The notes: generated by a model not told the origin, from the letters alone. A DNA stretch of 64,000 nt from JACCYJ01 sp038198775 (GCA_038198775.1 JBBPZV010000032.1:1-64000), one strand, 5' to 3'; positions 7,727 to 17,278 are shown, numbered from the stretch's first letter. Translations and numbers: made by a program.

Positions 7727-10174
7727 ATGCCGAGCCTGACCGTGGCCGAAGCACGCGCTCGCGCCGAGGCGCTGGACGTCCACAGCTACGACTTAGAGCT
7801 CGACCTCACCGCAGGCGACCACACGTTCGGGTCGTCGACCCGGATCAGGTTCACGGCGCGTACGAAGACGTCGACCTTCCTCGACGTCGCGCCCGAGCGA
7901 ATGCGGTCGGTCGAGCTCGACGGTGGCGCGCTTTCGACGGCTGAGCTGTCCGACCAGCGGTTCCCGTTGGAGTTGACGGTCGGAGAGCACGAGCTCGTGG
8001 TCCGCGCCGACATGACCTACCGCAACGACGGCGAAGGCATGCACCGCAGCGTCGATCCCGCCGACGCGAACGTCTACCTGTACGTGATGTCGTTCCTCGA
8101 CGCTGCACCGAGCGTCTTCGCCTGCTTCGACCAGCCAGACCTGAAGGCAGCCTACCGAGTCCGGGTCACCGCACCCCCGGGATGGACGGTGCTAGGCAAC
8201 ACCCGCGCCGACGAGGTGTCCCCCGGTCGATGGGAGCTGGCGCCGTCGCAGCCCATGGCGACGTACTTCGTGACGCTGCTGGCTGGTCCGTACCACTCGC
8301 TCAGCCGCGACCACGACGGTATCCGACTGGGACTGCACTGCTCGCGGTCACTGGCCGAGCACCTCGACAAGGACGCGGACGAGCTGTTCGGCGTCACCGC
8401 GGCGGGCTTCGACGAGTACCACCGGCTGTTCGGCATCCGATACCCCTTCGGTGACTACTCCCAGGCGTTCGTGCCGCAGTTCAACGCCGGTGCGATGGAG
8501 AACCCCGGTTGCGTGACCTTCCGCGACGAGATGGTGTTCCGCTCACGGGTGCCTGACGCCGCCCACAGCGGTCGGGCCCGGGTGATCGTGCACGAGATGG
8601 CCCACCAGTGGTTCGGCGACCTGGTGACGATGCGGTGGTGGGACGACCTGTGGCTCAACGAGTCGTTCGCGGAGTACATGGCCTACCGGGTGACCGACGA
8701 GGTCACGGCCTTCTCCGACTCGTGGGTGGACTTCTGCTGGTCCCGCAAGCGGTGGGGCATGACAGCCGACCAGCGGCGCTCGACGCATCCGGTGGCGGGA
8801 AACGGAGCAGCCGACGCCAAGTCGGCGCTGAGCGACTTCGACGGCATCTCGTACGCCAAGGGCGCGGCCGTGCTCAAGCAGCTCAACGCCTACCTCGGTG
8901 ACGAGGTCTTCTTGCGGGGGGTGCGTCAGCATCTGCGCGACCACGCGTACGGCAACGCCACCCTCGACGACCTCTTCGCGGCGTGGGAGCGGGCCGGTGC
9001 GCGCGACCTCCCGGCCTGGGCGAAGGGCTGGCTGCGCACGCCGGGACTGGACACCCTGCGGTTGGACGGTGGCCGACTGACCAAGACGGCACCGCCCGAA
9101 CGTCCCGCCGACCGTCCCCACGGGTTCACGGTGCGGCGCGTCGACGCCGACGGCACCATCACGGACGCGCGGATCGAGCTGCGAGGTTCCAGCGGCCGGC
9201 TGCCATGGGACCCTGCTCCGCAGACGCTGATCCTCCCTGACGCCCACGACGAGACGTGGGCCAAGATCCGCTACGACGCCCACACGCTGGCGGCCCTGCC
9301 CCGGCGCATGACGGCGATCAACGACCCCGTCACCCGCGGGGTGGTGTGGCTGGCGGTGCGCGATGCCCTCGACGACGCCGAGCTGACGGGCGCGTACGCA
9401 CTGGACCTGCTCACGGCCGCCCTGCCGGAGGAGACCAAGGAGATCGCGGTTCTGTCGCTGACTGCCTGGGCCGATACGACCCTGTTGGGCCGCTACCTCG
9501 GCCCGGACCGCTCGGCGCGCGATCGAGTGGCAGCGGCGGCGATGGCACGACTGTCTGCCGCTCCGCCGGGATCGGGACTGCAGGTGGCCGCGGCCCTGGG
9601 CTGGGCGCGGGTTGCGACCGATGCGGACGCGATGCACGGCTGGCTGGACGGCGACGCGCCGCAGGGTCTGGCGATGGACGCCGACATGCGCTGGGCGGTG
9701 CTCACGTCGCTGAGCCGGCTGGGCAACGCCTCGGTCGACGACATCGAGGGGGAACTGCGCCGTGACACCTCCAGCCAGGGCGTCGTCCACGCGGCACGCT
9801 GCCGCGCCTCGCTCCCGGACCCGCAGACCAAGCAGGCTGTCTGGAGCCGCATCACCACCGACGCGAAGCTGTCCAACTACGAGGTCTACGCGCTGTGTGA
9901 GGGGTTCTGGCGCCCGGAGCAGTCCCTGCTGCTGCAGCCGTACGTGGAGCGCTACTTCGCCGAGATCGCAGGCACCTCGGCCTTTCGCTCGGGGTGGGTG
10001 GTGTCCGAGACCGCCCGGCTGGCGTACCCGGCGTACGCGGTTGAGCCGGAGACGCTGCAGCGGGCCGACCGGCTGCTGGGGGATCGCTCGCTCGAGCCTG
10101 GGCTGCGGCGCTCTCTCGCGGACGGGACCGACGACCTGCGCCGTGCGCTGGCGGTCCGTACCGCCGGCGGATAG
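7727..10174 (+). CDS. pepN: Aminopeptidase N (M1 zinc metallopeptidase)
   Basis: 815 residues, slightly short of the usual 850 for actinobacterial PepN. It removes N-terminal residues from peptides in the cytosol. The catalytic domain shows the GAMEN exopeptidase motif at about residues 255-259 (NAGAMENPGCVTF). The zinc site HEMAH at 289-293 (His289, His293) has catalytic Glu290, and the third ligand Glu312 lies in LWLNESFAEY, the exact HExxH-x18-E spacing. The N-terminal beta domain (residues 1-190) and the helical ERAP1-like C-terminal domain (from about 500) are present. No signal peptide. The ATG at 7727 has a weak ribosome-binding site. It stands alone, divergent from the stress operon. 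Confidence 0.95.
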   Translation: MPSLTVAEARARAEALDVHSYDLELDLTAGDHTFGSSTRIRFTARTKTSTFLDVAPERMRSVELDGGALSTAELSDQRFPLELTVGEHELVVRADMTYRNDGEGMHRSVDPADANVYLYVMSFLDAAPSVFACFDQPDLKAAYRVRVTAPPGWTVLGNTRADEVSPGRWELAPSQPMATYFVTLLAGPYHSLSRDHDGIRLGLHCSRSLAEHLDKDADELFGVTAAGFDEYHRLFGIRYPFGDYSQAFVPQFNAGAMENPGCVTFRDEMVFRSRVPDAAHSGRARVIVHEMAHQWFGDLVTMRWWDDLWLNESFAEYMAYRVTDEVTAFSDSWVDFCWSRKRWGMTADQRRSTHPVAGNGAADAKSALSDFDGISYAKGAAVLKQLNAYLGDEVFLRGVRQHLRDHAYGNATLDDLFAAWERAGARDLPAWAKGWLRTPGLDTLRLDGGRLTKTAPPERPADRPHGFTVRRVDADGTITDARIELRGSSGRLPWDPAPQTLILPDAHDETWAKIRYDAHTLAALPRRMTAINDPVTRGVVWLAVRDALDDAELTGAYALDLLTAALPEETKEIAVLSLTAWADTTLLGRYLGPDRSARDRVAAAAMARLSAAPPGSGLQVAAALGWARVATDADAMHGWLDGDAPQGLAMDADMRWAVLTSLSRLGNASVDDIEGELRRDTSSQGVVHAARCRASLPDPQTKQAVWSRITTDAKLSNYEVYALCEGFWRPEQSLLLQPYVERYFAEIAGTSAFRSGWVVSETARLAYPAYAVEPETLQRADRLLGDRSLEPGLRRSLADGTDDLRRALAVRTAGG

Positions 10175-10214
10175 GGACAGTCGTGTCACCCGGGAGATGC
10201 CGGCCGCCGGCGGC

Positions 10215-10303
10215 GGCACTTCCAATGGCGGAGCGGCACTCCCATTGGGATGTGCGCCGTTGGGAGTGCTGCTATCCCAGGTGAACATGGGATAGCAGCA
10301 CTG
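10215..10303 (+). promoter_or_regulatory. Nested inverted repeats in the leader of fdhD
   Basis: Between pepN and fdhD lies a set of related segments. Arm B (10266-10280, AGTGCTGCTATCCCA) and arm C (10289-10303, TGGGATAGCAGCACT) form a perfect 15-bp stem with loop GGTGAACA. The start of B (TGGGAGTGC, 10262-10270) can instead pair perfectly with GCACTCCCA at 10236-10244. A further imperfect copy, GGCACTTCCAATGG, lies at 10215-10228. The B-C hairpin ends two bases before the GGGAGGAGGGG ribosome-binding site of fdhD. B can pair with A or C but not both, so it could be a switching leader, a terminator for pepN, or a double operator. Confidence 0.6.
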
Positions 10304-10317
10304 CGGGAGGAGGGGAG

Positions 10318-11148
10318 ATGGGAGAGCGCCCAGGGCCCACGACCCGGGTACGGGTCACCGAGTGGAGCAACGGCACCGTCACCCGGCACGAGGACCGGCT
10401 GGCGACCGAGGAACCACTCGAGATTCGCGTCGGGTGGCCGCATTCGCCGGCGCGCCGGTTCACGGTGACGATGCGTTCACCCGGCGATGACTTCGCGCTC
10501 GCGGTCGGCTTGGCGCAGGCCGAGGGCCTGCTGCGTGAGCACGACGACCTGGTTTCCGCGACGTACTGCGTCGCCCGGGACGTGACCCCAGCACAGGCCT
10601 ACAACGTGGTCACGCTCGACCTGCGCCGACCGCCGGCTCGGTGGCCGGAGCGGGCGCTGCCGGTCAGCTCGGCCTGCGGGGTCTGTGGCGCCCAGAGCCT
10701 GGCGGACGTGGCCGCGCTCGCGCCCGAGCCGGTGATCTCGGCGACGACAGTGTCGGCGTTGACGGTGAGCTCGCTACCGGGCCTGCTGCGCCGACAACAG
10801 CGGGTGTTCGAGCGGACCGGCGGTGTGCACGCCGCGGGAGCGTTCGCCGCGGACGGCCAGCCGCTGCTCGTCCGCGAGGATGTCGGTCGGCACAACGCCG
10901 TCGACAAGGTCGTGGGTCAGGCGCTGTTGGACGGTTGCGACCTCACCGCAGCCGTCTTGTGCGTGAGTGGGCGCCTGGGCTTCGAGATCGTGCAGAAGGC
11001 GGCGGTCGCCCGGATGCCGGTGGTCGTCGCGGTAGGCGCCCCGTCGAGCCTCGCGGTGGCTCTGGCCGACCGCTGCGGGGTGACCGTCATCGGCTTCGTA
11101 CGCGGTGGCCGCATGGTCGCCTACAGCCACGTCGAACGACTCCGGTGA
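10318..11148 (+). CDS. fdhD: Formate dehydrogenase accessory sulfurtransferase FdhD
   Basis: 276 residues. FdhD passes sulfur from a cysteine desulfurase to the bis-MGD molybdenum cofactor of formate dehydrogenases. The sulfur-carrying CGVC motif is at residues 120-123 (SSACGVCGAQSLADV). Cofactor-binding regions include RSPGDDFALAVGLAQAEGLL, GGVHAAGAFA and the strongly conserved VREDVGRHNAVDKVVG, ending SGRLGFEIVQKAAVARMPVV. The ATG at 10318 follows a strong GGGAGGAGGGG site. No formate dehydrogenase gene is in the window, so its client lies elsewhere. It precedes sbcD by 55 bases, which may be read-through or chance. The repeat-rich leader upstream suggests its own control. Confidence 0.95.
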   Translation: MGERPGPTTRVRVTEWSNGTVTRHEDRLATEEPLEIRVGWPHSPARRFTVTMRSPGDDFALAVGLAQAEGLLREHDDLVSATYCVARDVTPAQAYNVVTLDLRRPPARWPERALPVSSACGVCGAQSLADVAALAPEPVISATTVSALTVSSLPGLLRRQQRVFERTGGVHAAGAFAADGQPLLVREDVGRHNAVDKVVGQALLDGCDLTAAVLCVSGRLGFEIVQKAAVARMPVVVAVGAPSSLAVALADRCGVTVIGFVRGGRMVAYSHVERLR

Positions 11149-11203
11149 CGACACGCGCGGTGACGCCGGAAGGTTGTCAGAGGCGGCCGTTAGCGTCCGT
11201 CCT

Positions 11204-12415
11204 ATGCGCATCCTCCACACCTCCGACTGGCATCTGGGACGGTCCTTCCACCGTGTCGGGCTGCTGGATGCGCAGGCGGAGTTCGTGGACGCGCTCGTCG
11301 ACACCGCCCGGGCGCAGGAAGTCGAGCTGGTCGTGGTCGCCGGAGACGTCTACGACCGGGCGGTCCCGGGAGTGGAGGCGGTTCGCCTCGCCAACGAGGC
11401 GCTCGCCCGGTTGGCAGCCCTGCACATCCCGGTCGTCATCACCTCCGGCAACCACGACTCCGCCTCCCGGCTGGGGTTCGCGGCCGATCTGATCTCGGCC
11501 GCTGGTGTGCACCTGCGCACCGACTGCGAGCGGCTCGATGAGCCCGTGCTATTGGCGGACGCCCACGGCCCGGTCGCCGTCTACGGGTTGCCGTTCCTGG
11601 AGCCCGAGACGCTCAGCGGCCGGTGGGGACTGCCCTCCCGTTCCCACGAGGCGGTGGCGGCGACCGCGATGGCGCGGGTGCGCAGCGACCTGGCCACCCA
11701 AAAGACCGGGACCCGCTCGGTGGTGGTGGCCCACACGTGGGTCACCGGTGGCCAGCCGAGTGAGAGCGAGCGCGACATCGCGGTGGGCGGTGTCTCGCAG
11801 GTGCCCGCCGCCACGTTCGACGGCATCGACTACGTGGCTCTGGGTCACCTGCACGGAAGGCAGCAGATCGCAGCCGGGGTGCGCTACAGCGGATCCCCCT
11901 TGGCCTTTTCGTTCTCCGAGACCGACCACGTCAAGGGTTCCTGGCTGCTGGAGCTGGGCAAGGGTGGCTTCGAGCGAGCCGACTTCGTGCCGGCTCCGGT
12001 GCGCAGGCGACTCGGCCGGCTCAGGGGCCGGCTTGGCGACCTGTTTCGCGACCCGGGCTTAGGCGACCACGAGAACCGATGGTTGCAGGTGACGCTCACC
12101 GATTCGGCGCGGCCCCGGGCTGCGATGGAACAGCTGCGACGGCGGTTCCCGCACGTGCTCGCTCTCGGCTTCGAACCGGAGGGTACCGAGCAGACCCACA
12201 TGGCCTGGGCGCCGGTGGTCTCCGGCCGCTCGGAGCGCGATGTGGTCGTCGAGTTCGTGGCCGCCGTGCGAGAGCAACCGGCGGACCTCGACGAACGGGC
12301 CTTGCTCGAAGCGGCTTGCGAAGGTTGCCGGGAGGATCCGCTCGAGGCACTGCTCGCCGATGCCGCGACCGGTTCGCGGGCACCCGGCACCGACATCGCC
12401 GTCATGGCGGGCTGA
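11204..12415 (+). CDS. sbcD: Exonuclease SbcCD, subunit D (Mre11-type nuclease)
   Basis: 403 residues. The manganese-dependent nuclease subunit that, with SbcC, opens hairpins and trims DNA ends during repair. The metallophosphoesterase motifs are in order: MRILHTSDWHLGRSF (D8, H10), VVVAGDVYDRAVPG, VITSGNHDSASRLG, VVVAHTWVTG, and IDYVALGHLHGRQQIAAGVR with YSGSPLAFSFSE. The frame opens upstream at 11105, but the ATG at 11204 gives the canonical N-terminus. sbcC starts 10 bases after its stop, so the two are one operon. Confidence 0.95.
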   Translation: MRILHTSDWHLGRSFHRVGLLDAQAEFVDALVDTARAQEVELVVVAGDVYDRAVPGVEAVRLANEALARLAALHIPVVITSGNHDSASRLGFAADLISAAGVHLRTDCERLDEPVLLADAHGPVAVYGLPFLEPETLSGRWGLPSRSHEAVAATAMARVRSDLATQKTGTRSVVVAHTWVTGGQPSESERDIAVGGVSQVPAATFDGIDYVALGHLHGRQQIAAGVRYSGSPLAFSFSETDHVKGSWLLELGKGGFERADFVPAPVRRRLGRLRGRLGDLFRDPGLGDHENRWLQVTLTDSARPRAAMEQLRRRFPHVLALGFEPEGTEQTHMAWAPVVSGRSERDVVVEFVAAVREQPADLDERALLEAACEGCREDPLEALLADAATGSRAPGTDIAVMAG

Positions 12416-12425
12416 GGCGCGCGGC

Positions 12426-15413
12426 GTGAGGCTGCACAACCTCGAGATCACGGCCTTCGGGCCGTTCGCGGAGACCGTCCGGCTCGACTTCGACGCGCTC
12501 GGTGACGCCGGACTGTTCTTGTTGACCGGCAGTACCGGGGCGGGCAAGACCAGCCTGCTCGACGCTGTGTGTTTCGGCCTGTACGGACAGGTCCCCGGCG
12601 ACCGCCAGCACGCCGCCCGGCTGCGCAGCGACCACGCCCCGGCAGGGGTCGCCCCCCGCGTCCAGCTCGAGCTCACGGTCGCTGGCAGAGCGCTGCGCAT
12701 CATCCGGTCCCCCGCATGGCAGCGACCGAAGGCGCGCGGAGTGGGCCTCACGGCGCAACCGGCCACCGCGACGGTGGCACAGCGGCGGGACGGAGCATGG
12801 GAGACGCTGGCGACCCGAATCCCCGACGTGGCCCAGGTCGTCACCGCCGCCATCGGCATGGACCTGCACCAGTTCACCCAGGTCGTGATGTTGCCGCAGG
12901 GCCGGTTCAGCGAGTTCCTGCGCTCCGGGGCCGACACCCGGAAGGCGGTCCTGGAGCGCCTCTTCGCCACCTCGCGGTACCGAGACCTGGAGCGATGGCT
13001 GGTGGACCGTCGACAGCAGACCGGCCGGACGTGCGAGCGACTGCGGGCGGGGGCTCGTACCCTCGTCGACCAGATCGCTGCCGTCGCTGCCAGCGCGGCC
13101 CCCGACGACGACTGGACGCTCTGGCAACCGTGGGCGGCCCAGACCCTGCGCGATCTCGGCGATCGCGCCGAACGGGCGCGGCGAGAAGTCGGCGACCTCG
13201 ACGCGGAGACGCGGCTCCTGACGGACCGGCTGGGCCGGGCCGAGCGCCAAGAGCAGCTCCGCGCGGCCGGGCGGCAAGCGGGCAGCCGACTGGCGGAGCT
13301 GGCAGGTAGCGAGGCCGAGCTGCAATCGTTTGCCGAGCGGGTCGAACGGGCCGAGCGCGCCCGGGGCGCGGTTGCGCTGCTGGGTCCGCTCGATGCTGCC
13401 GACACCGCCGTGGCCCAAGGTCGTCGCGAACTGCAAGACGCCGAGCGGTTGGCCCGGCGGTCGGGGGTCGACCCGTGCCGGGCGACCTCGGACGTGGCCG
13501 CCCGGGCCGACGAGGTAGCAGCCCAACGCCGCGGCTTCGAGGCCGTCCTGACCCGGCTGGAACCGCTGGGTCCGGTGGCCGAGCGCTGCCGGGAGCTGGC
13601 GGTGGAGATCGTAAATCTCGACGACCAGGCGGCTGCGATCACCGCTGAGCTGGCCGGCATCGCGCAGGAACTGGAACTGCTGCCCCGCCGGGCGGAGGCG
13701 CTGGCGGGTCAGATCGAGACCGCAAGAGCGGTCGCCGCGGACGAGGTCACGCTGCGCGAACGCCTGCTGGGAGCACGGGACACGGCCGTGGCGGCGGCCG
13801 CCGTCCCGTCCGCCCGGGCCGACCTGGCTGCCGCCGAGGCGGATCGTGCCGCGGCGATCGATTCCCACAACGACGCGCGGGATCGGCTCAACGACATCAG
13901 GGACCGGCGACTCGACGGTGCCGCCGCCTGGCTGGCGGGGCAGCTCGTCGCCGACCAGGCGTGCCCGGTCTGCGGAGGATGTGAGCACCCCTCGCCCGCC
14001 CTGGGCGTGGACGAGGTGCCGACCGAGGCCGACGAGTCGCGGGCTCGGACGACTACGCGGGAGGCAGAAGCGGTCCGGGCCGGTCGCGAAGCGACAGTGC
14101 AGCGGTGCGCCGAGGCGCTGCTCCGCCTGCGTGAGCGCGCGAGCGACCGGGAGCCTTCGGTCGCGGCCGGCATCGTCGCCGACCTCGAGCGGCGCGTGGA
14201 GGTGGCCCGCCGCTCGGCCGAGCAGTGTGGCGATCTGGAGGCGGAGCGGACCGCCTTCGAGTCTGCGGGCGACGCGGCGCGTGCCCGGCGAGCCGACATC
14301 AGTGCACGGGCGGCGGTCGTTGCTGAGCTGGCCAGCCTCCGTCGTGAGGAGCGCCAGCGGCTGCAGGAGTCGCTCGACGAGCTGGTGGGCCGGGGAGCCG
14401 ACCTCGAGACGCGGCGGGCATGGGTCGCCCAGCAGATCGAGGCCAGCGATCAGCTCGCGAGCGCCCTGCACCGACTCGTCGAGTCGAATCGGCTCAGGTC
14501 GGCCGTTCACGCTCACGCCGAGTCCGCGGCGCGAGCTGCGGGCCTGGCCGGGGTGCCCGAGATAGCGAAGCAAGCCATCCCCGCCAAAGAACTGGAGGCG
14601 ATGCGCGAACGCGTCGAAACCTCCGGGCGGGCTCGGGAGGAGGCAGCGGCAACTCTGGCCGACCCGCAGGTGCTGGCTGCGTTGGCCGCTGAACCAGAAG
14701 ACGCCACGTCGCTCCTGGCGGAGCTGCGAGTGGTGCAAGGCCGACATCGCGACGCGGTCGCAGCCTCGGGGGTCATGATCGGTCGCGCGGAACAGGTCGA
14801 GCTGCTCGAACGGGCGCTGGCCACCGCATGCGACAGCTGGGAGCCGACCCGCCGTGCCCATGACGTGGCCGACGCGCTAGCCGGCCTCGCCGAGGGCAAG
14901 TCCGCCGACAACCATCCCAAGATGTCGTTGTCGGCCTATGTCTTGGCCGCTCGTCTCGCTCAGGTGGTGTCCGCGGCCAACGAGCGGCTCGGCCCGATGA
15001 CGTCGGGGCGCTACCTGCTCGAGCACTGCGTGGAGCGCGACGCCGGGAGCCGCGGCCGCGCCGGTGGCGGCCTGGGGCTGCGCGTCGATGACGCCTGGAC
15101 GGGGCACACCCGAGATCCCAGGACGCTCTCGGGCGGAGAGACATTCCAGGTGTCGCTCGCGCTTGCCCTCGGCCTCGCCGACGTGGTGACGGCCGAGAGC
15201 GGCGGCGTCCACATGCAGTCCCTGTTCGTCGACGAGGGCTTCGGCTCGCTCGATGCCGACAGCCTGGAGGACGTGATGGACGTGCTCGACGACCTTCGAA
15301 GCAGTGGTCGCGTGGTGGGCCTGGTCTCCCACGTCGAGGGAATGCGTGAGCGGATCCCGGCCCAGGTGCGTGTTGTCAAGGGTCGCAACGGTTCCCGAGT
15401 CTGCAACGGGTGA
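12426..15413 (+). CDS. sbcC: Exonuclease SbcCD, subunit C (Rad50-type SMC ATPase)
   Basis: 995 residues from a GTG (VRLHNLEITAFGPFAETVRL). The ATPase subunit that tethers DNA ends and drives the SbcD nuclease. Walker A is FLLTGSTGAGKTSLLDA near residues 36-52. Two long Ala/Arg/Glu-rich coiled coils flank a zinc hook CPVCGGCEHPSP with Cys513 and Cys516, at the middle as expected. The C-terminal half carries the signature LSGGETFQVSLALALGLADV and Walker B LFVDEGFGSLDADSL. The open frame extends upstream to 12240 inside sbcD, but the GTG just after the sbcD stop gives the standard start. Confidence 0.95.
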   Translation: MRLHNLEITAFGPFAETVRLDFDALGDAGLFLLTGSTGAGKTSLLDAVCFGLYGQVPGDRQHAARLRSDHAPAGVAPRVQLELTVAGRALRIIRSPAWQRPKARGVGLTAQPATATVAQRRDGAWETLATRIPDVAQVVTAAIGMDLHQFTQVVMLPQGRFSEFLRSGADTRKAVLERLFATSRYRDLERWLVDRRQQTGRTCERLRAGARTLVDQIAAVAASAAPDDDWTLWQPWAAQTLRDLGDRAERARREVGDLDAETRLLTDRLGRAERQEQLRAAGRQAGSRLAELAGSEAELQSFAERVERAERARGAVALLGPLDAADTAVAQGRRELQDAERLARRSGVDPCRATSDVAARADEVAAQRRGFEAVLTRLEPLGPVAERCRELAVEIVNLDDQAAAITAELAGIAQELELLPRRAEALAGQIETARAVAADEVTLRERLLGARDTAVAAAAVPSARADLAAAEADRAAAIDSHNDARDRLNDIRDRRLDGAAAWLAGQLVADQACPVCGGCEHPSPALGVDEVPTEADESRARTTTREAEAVRAGREATVQRCAEALLRLRERASDREPSVAAGIVADLERRVEVARRSAEQCGDLEAERTAFESAGDAARARRADISARAAVVAELASLRREERQRLQESLDELVGRGADLETRRAWVAQQIEASDQLASALHRLVESNRLRSAVHAHAESAARAAGLAGVPEIAKQAIPAKELEAMRERVETSGRAREEAAATLADPQVLAALAAEPEDATSLLAELRVVQGRHRDAVAASGVMIGRAEQVELLERALATACDSWEPTRRAHDVADALAGLAEGKSADNHPKMSLSAYVLAARLAQVVSAANERLGPMTSGRYLLEHCVERDAGSRGRAGGGLGLRVDDAWTGHTRDPRTLSGGETFQVSLALALGLADVVTAESGGVHMQSLFVDEGFGSLDADSLEDVMDVLDDLRSSGRVVGLVSHVEGMRERIPAQVRVVKGRNGSRVCNG

Positions 15414-15568
15414 CAATTGCCCGCGGCGAGGTCGTACTGTCGGACCTCGAGAGCGCTGTGTCATCGGCGTGCCGGACTGCCGGGAGTAGGGCAATACGTC
15501 CCGCTTTCGGCTACGAACTGCTAGCAGGAGCGGTTGGGCGGCGCCGGCGGACGCGAGATGGAGGTCGG

Positions 15569-16156
15569 ATGCCGGAGCCGATCCCGCTGCGGCGTGGAGC
15601 AGAGGTCCGCGCCCGGGAACCGTTGGAGGAGGTGCTTGCCCGTGTCGCCCGTGGTGACGAGCGCGCCTTCTCGCGGCTCTATGACCGCATGTCCCCGGCG
15701 GTGTTCGGGCTCGCTCGCCGCGTCGTACGGGACCCCGCCCGAGCCGAGGAGGTGGCGCAGGAGGTGTTCCTCCAGGTCTGGCAGAACGCGCCCCGTTTCG
15801 ACTCCTCCCGGGGCAGCGCCAAGACGTGGATCCTCACCCTGGCGCACCGGCGGTCGGTCGACGCCGTCCGCCGCGACCAGTCGAGCAGCGACCGGGAGAA
15901 GCGCTACGACTGGACCAGCGGGCCAGACTTCGACGCGGTGGCTGAGGAGGTCGGCACCCGTTTGGAGCACGAACAGGTTCGCCGCTGCCTCAAAGCGCTC
16001 ACCGAGCTGCAACGCGAGGCCGTCACCTTGGCCTACTACGGGGGCCGTACCTACCTCGAGGTCTCGACGCTGCTCGAAGCCAACCCGGCGACCGTGAAGA
16101 CTCGCATGCGCGATGCGCTGATCCGGTTGCGCGACTGTCTGGGGGTGACCCGATGA
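15569..16156 (+). CDS. sigK: ECF RNA polymerase sigma factor, SigK type
   Basis: 195 residues. Sigma region 2 is visible in DERAFSRLYDRMSPAVFGLA, DPARAEEVAQEVFLQVWQNA and KTWILTLAHRRSVDAVRRDQ. Region 4 is LTELQREAVTLAYYGGRTYLEVSTLLEANPATVKTRMRDALIRLRDCL, a helix-turn-helix for -35 recognition. The ATG at 15569 has a GGAGGT site at 15560-15565; the open frame runs up to 15410 but without support. Its stop overlaps the ATG of the anti-sigma gene (ATGA), the usual sigma/anti-sigma coupling. Resemblance to SigK is from the RskA-type partner and from region order; the regulon cannot be read. Confidence 0.9.
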   Translation: MPEPIPLRRGAEVRAREPLEEVLARVARGDERAFSRLYDRMSPAVFGLARRVVRDPARAEEVAQEVFLQVWQNAPRFDSSRGSAKTWILTLAHRRSVDAVRRDQSSSDREKRYDWTSGPDFDAVAEEVGTRLEHEQVRRCLKALTELQREAVTLAYYGGRTYLEVSTLLEANPATVKTRMRDALIRLRDCLGVTR

Positions 16157-16869
16157 CCGCTGGCCTGCACACGTTCGTGGGTGCGTACGCCCTGAACGCC
16201 CTGACGGCGGACGAGCACGAGCAGTTCGATCAGCACCTCGAGGTCTGTGCAGGGTGCCGAGCCGAGCTGTTGGAGCTCCAGGCGACCGCTGCCCGGCTGA
16301 GTGATGCGACCTGGCAGCCACCGCCACCGGCTATGAAGCAGCGGCTCCTCGACGCGGTGAGGCGGTTGCCCCAGGATCGGTTGCGGTCCTCCGGGTCGCG
16401 CGGCACATCCTGGCGCCGCCTCACCCCGACCCTGCTCGTCGCCGCGGCGGTCATCGCCGTCGTGGCGAGCCTGGGCGCGTTCCTCGTCGAACGCTCCCGG
16501 GTGAGCGACCTGCAGCACAACCAGACGACAGTCGCGACGGTGCTGTCGGCTCCCGACGCCCAGGAACGAACCGCGAAGCTGCCCAACGGAGGGTCGGTCC
16601 GGGTCATCTCGTCGGCGGCACTCGACGATGCGGTCGTGGTGCTGAGCGACCTGCCGCCGCTCGACGTGCAACACAGCTACCAGCTGTGGCGGATCGGCCG
16701 TGGCGGCCCGGTCTCTGAGACCGTGTTGCCGGCCAGCAAGCCGCAAGGCTCTGTGACCCATCTCGTGGACCACCTCGGGACCACCGAGCGGATCGCGCTG
16801 ACCGTGGAACCTGCCGGCGGGTCGGTGCGCCCGACAACCAAGCCGGTGGTCACGTTGGCGGTCGCCTGA
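16153..16869 (+). CDS. rskA: Anti-sigma factor, RskA family
   Basis: 238 residues. The cytoplasmic N-terminal domain has a zinc-type anti-sigma fold: LHTFVGAYALNALTADEHEQ, then FDQHLEVCAGCRAELLELQA, with the His-x3-Cys-x2-Cys set visible. One membrane helix, LLVAAAVIAVVASLGAFLV (about residues 96-114), leads to an extracytoplasmic RskA domain with the typical DVQHSYQLWRI and GSVTHLVDHLGTTERIALTVEPAGGS. It binds and holds the adjacent sigma factor at the membrane until it is released, in the known family by regulated proteolysis. Overlapping ATGA with the sigma gene indicates coupled translation. Confidence 0.92.
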   Translation: MTAGLHTFVGAYALNALTADEHEQFDQHLEVCAGCRAELLELQATAARLSDATWQPPPPAMKQRLLDAVRRLPQDRLRSSGSRGTSWRRLTPTLLVAAAVIAVVASLGAFLVERSRVSDLQHNQTTVATVLSAPDAQERTAKLPNGGSVRVISSAALDDAVVVLSDLPPLDVQHSYQLWRIGRGGPVSETVLPASKPQGSVTHLVDHLGTTERIALTVEPAGGSVRPTTKPVVTLAVA

Positions 16870-16960
16870 ATGCGTGAGCCGCTCTGCCCCGTTTGGTGGG
16901 TTCTTCCACCGCACGCCGCAAATCCCCCCACCCCCGCGAACCGCGAGGCAGACTGACGAC

Positions 16961-17233
16961 GTGAACAGAACTTCTGGCAGCCGCAGCACGACCGAGGCCG
17001 TCGTGCCCACGCCGACCTGCCGTCACACCCCGGCGTGCCCTGCCGCGAACCACATCGACCGGGAGGCAGCGCACACCGTCGCCGCGCACCCCGAGCAGGG
17101 CTGGAGCTTGCTGTGCAACGGGATCGTGTTGTTCGACGACACCGGTGAGCTGCTGCCGGACGGTCAGATCATCGCGCCCCACCGCCCCACCGACGTGCAC
17201 CCCGAGGTCTTCGGCATCCTCTTTCTCGCCTGA
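16961..17233 (+). CDS. DUF5999 small Cys/His-rich protein
   Basis: About 90 residues. The core CRHTPACPAANHIDREAAHT, then VAAHPEQGWSLLCNGIVLFDD and TGELLPDGQIIAPHRP, matches the DUF5999 pattern common in Streptomyces and relatives; function unknown. Two Cys with a His before them near the N-terminus of the core could bind metal. The start is unclear: a GTG at 16961 is used here, with another GTG at 17003 just before the conserved core and an ATG at 16874 with a Pro-rich extension. It ends 45 bases before tldD. Confidence 0.7.
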   Translation: MNRTSGSRSTTEAVVPTPTCRHTPACPAANHIDREAAHTVAAHPEQGWSLLCNGIVLFDDTGELLPDGQIIAPHRPTDVHPEVFGILFLA

Positions 17234-17278
17234 TCGACGCCGAACGCGCCGGCTGGGCGACCCGTTAGGCTCCCGCCC

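Noticed and set aside
8543..10288. 581-residue minus-strand open frame opposite pepN
   Set aside because: No motif and Arg/Gly-rich; pepN on the other strand has all catalytic residues.
12402..14861. Long minus-strand open frame opposite sbcC
   Set aside because: Shadow of a GC-rich gene; sbcC has full motifs on the plus strand.
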